Origin: Actinomycetota bacterium
GTDB taxonomy: Bacteria; Actinomycetota; CADDZG01; WHSQ01
Direction: 5' to 3'
Assembly: GCA_016649855.1 (NCBI GenBank)
Contig: JAENWQ010000002.1
Coordinates: 1 to 37,327, forward strand
DNA length: 37,327 nucleotides
Under the pieces are notes generated by a model. It was not told the DNA's origin and searched no databases. It saw only the letters and a list, made by a program, of their open reading frames with translations. Position numbers and translations under genes: made by a program. Below, in pieces: positions 35,998 through 37,327 of this stretch; the first letter of the stretch is position 1; each line of letters opens with the position of its first letter.

Positions 35998-37056
35998 GTG
36001 TCCGGCGAACAACCAGGGCGGTTTCGCTTCCTCCGGAGGCCTTTCCCCAGCGGGAACTCAGTCCTCGTGACGGGGGTTCGCCCGGTGCTGATCGACACCG
36101 GGTTCGGCAGCGACGCCCCCGAGACCCTCCGGTTGGTCGAGCACCAGGGGGTCCCTCCCGGATCGCTGGCGAACATCCTCAACACCCACCACCACTCCGA
36201 TCACGTCGGGGGCAATCAGGCCTTCTCCCAGATGACCGATGCTCCGATCTCCGCCCATCCCATCGAGGCCAGATCGATCAACCGGCGCGACGCCGTGGCA
36301 TGCCGGGCGGAATGGCTGGATCAGCCGGTCGAGGCCTACCGCGTGGATCGCTTCCTCGACGACGGAGACACGGTCGACCTCGGCGACGGCAAGCTCCAGG
36401 TCCTGCACACGCCTGGACACAGCGCGGGGCAGATCTGCTTCTACGAACCGACAGGTCGCGTGCTGATCTCGGGCGACGTCCTGCTGGGCTCCGATGTCAG
36501 CTGGATCAACCTCGTCAACGAGGGAACCTCGCCGGTCGAAGAGGCGATCTCGTCGCTCGAGAGATTGATGAGATTGGACGCCCTGGTGGCGTATCCCGGT
36601 CACGGCGCGCCGATCACCGACGTTGCCGAGCAATGCCGCCGGACGATCGGACGGTACGAGCGCTGGCTCGACGACCCTGAAACCATCGCGTGGCACGGTT
36701 GCCGGAGGATCTTCGCCTTCGCGCTGATGATCAACGACGGCATCCCCGAAGACGACGTGCACCGTTACATCGAAGGCACTCAGTGGGCTCGGGATCACGC
36801 CCGTATGGTCCTCGGCATCCCCGTCTCGCAACTGGCGAGAGAGCTCGTCGACGGCCTGATCGAAACGAGGTCGGTCTTCTGGTCGAACGGTCGCTTGCTG
36901 TCGCGGGTGCCGCACAAGGTGCCCCGGCCCGGTTGGGCGAGCGGACCGACGCGGCCGGGGGCCTGGCCCCCGATCATCGCAACCGAACCTACGGGTCCGG
37001 CCCTGATCGGGCTTCCGCCGGATCCTGGGATGGATCGCCGGCCGAGCTCTTCTTGA
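35998..37056 (+). CDS. MBL-fold metallo-hydrolase
   Basis: AAAGGAG SD then GTG; TGFGSDAPE, NTHHHSDHVGGNQAFS, HTPGHSAGQICFYEP, ISGDVLLG, YPGHGAPI. Confidence 0.9.
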   Translation: MSGEQPGRFRFLRRPFPSGNSVLVTGVRPVLIDTGFGSDAPETLRLVEHQGVPPGSLANILNTHHHSDHVGGNQAFSQMTDAPISAHPIEARSINRRDAVACRAEWLDQPVEAYRVDRFLDDGDTVDLGDGKLQVLHTPGHSAGQICFYEPTGRVLISGDVLLGSDVSWINLVNEGTSPVEEAISSLERLMRLDALVAYPGHGAPITDVAEQCRRTIGRYERWLDDPETIAWHGCRRIFAFALMINDGIPEDDVHRYIEGTQWARDHARMVLGIPVSQLARELVDGLIETRSVFWSNGRLLSRVPHKVPRPGWASGPTRPGAWPPIIATEPTGPALIGLPPDPGMDRRPSSS

Positions 37057-37327
37057 GAGAGACGTGGCGGTTGATGAGGTAGATGTCGGCCACATATTTG
37101 AGGTTGCCGGGCTCCCCACCCCAACCGGGGAGACAGGTCTCCTCAGAAACCTCGATCCCTCGCTGTCGGTTGAGCTCGGCGACGTTCGGCCCGGTGGCCT
37201 TGAGTGGCTCCTTGGCGATGACCTTGCCGTGGGAGTCCCGGAACAGGAGGCCCGAGTCGGTCTTCTCGATCGTCACCTTGCCGTCGTGGATCAGGCGGTG
37301 ATGGGCCCAGCAGTAGAGGCCGAGGTT
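36989..37327 (-). CDS. HNH endonuclease domain protein, C-terminal part (runs off window edge)
   Basis: Frame open to window end: NLGLYCWAHHRLIHDGKVTIEKTDSGLLFRDSHGKVIA, typical C-terminal half of HNH (DUF222/13E12-type) domains. Confidence 0.65.
   Translation of the reverse strand, partial: NLGLYCWAHHRLIHDGKVTIEKTDSGLLFRDSHGKVIAKEPLKATGPNVAELNRQRGIEVSEETCLPGWGGEPGNLKYVADIYLINRHVSLKKSSAGDPSQDPAEARSGPDP

Noticed and set aside
1-37327. CRISPR array, tRNA/rRNA genes, transposons, phage or toxin-antitoxin/defence loci
   Set aside because: No regularly spaced repeats, no recognisable RNA gene cores, no transposase/integrase or defence-domain proteins seen; the HNH fragment alone is not evidence of a mobile element

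Overview
37.3 kb of high-GC bacterial chromosome, probably from an actinobacterium-like lineage (inferred from gene content and GTG/ATG start usage; not tested). About 35 protein-coding genes are supported, mostly housekeeping or metabolic: thiOSG behind a TPP riboswitch, a PFK with PPi-type signature residues, an RlpA-like secreted protein, an RsbW-like kinase, glycerol kinase (frame-disrupted), PlsC, a cyclic 2,3-diphosphoglycerate synthetase-like GTPase, TetR, an aminotransferase, phosphatases, a 5'-3' exonuclease, CopA, an F420/LLM oxidoreductase, ROK glucokinase, an ArsA/Get3-like ATPase block, an asparaginase-like Ntn hydrolase, a MacB/FtsX-type ABC operon, PanB, a FAH/GntR/NMT1-type ABC cassette, acyl-CoA synthetase, an M48 protease, an MBL hydrolase and an HNH fragment. 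I found no rRNA, tRNA, CRISPR array, transposase or phage genes. The main points for a second look are: (1) an FtsX permease interrupted by a single in-frame UGA exactly where Trp is expected, while downstream coding and the ATGA overlap with its ATPase remain intact; (2) glpK split by a one-base frame change at a G5 run; (3) a near-canonical TPP riboswitch; (4) a perfect 9-3-9 copper-type operator at copA; (5) a divergent uptake/hydrolase cassette with tandem 11-bp repeats, mini-uORFs, paired operator-like sites and an intercistronic hairpin; (6) an ArsA-HSP20/SRPBCC/Cys-rich/ROK gene block. No clearly new defence or mobile system was seen.
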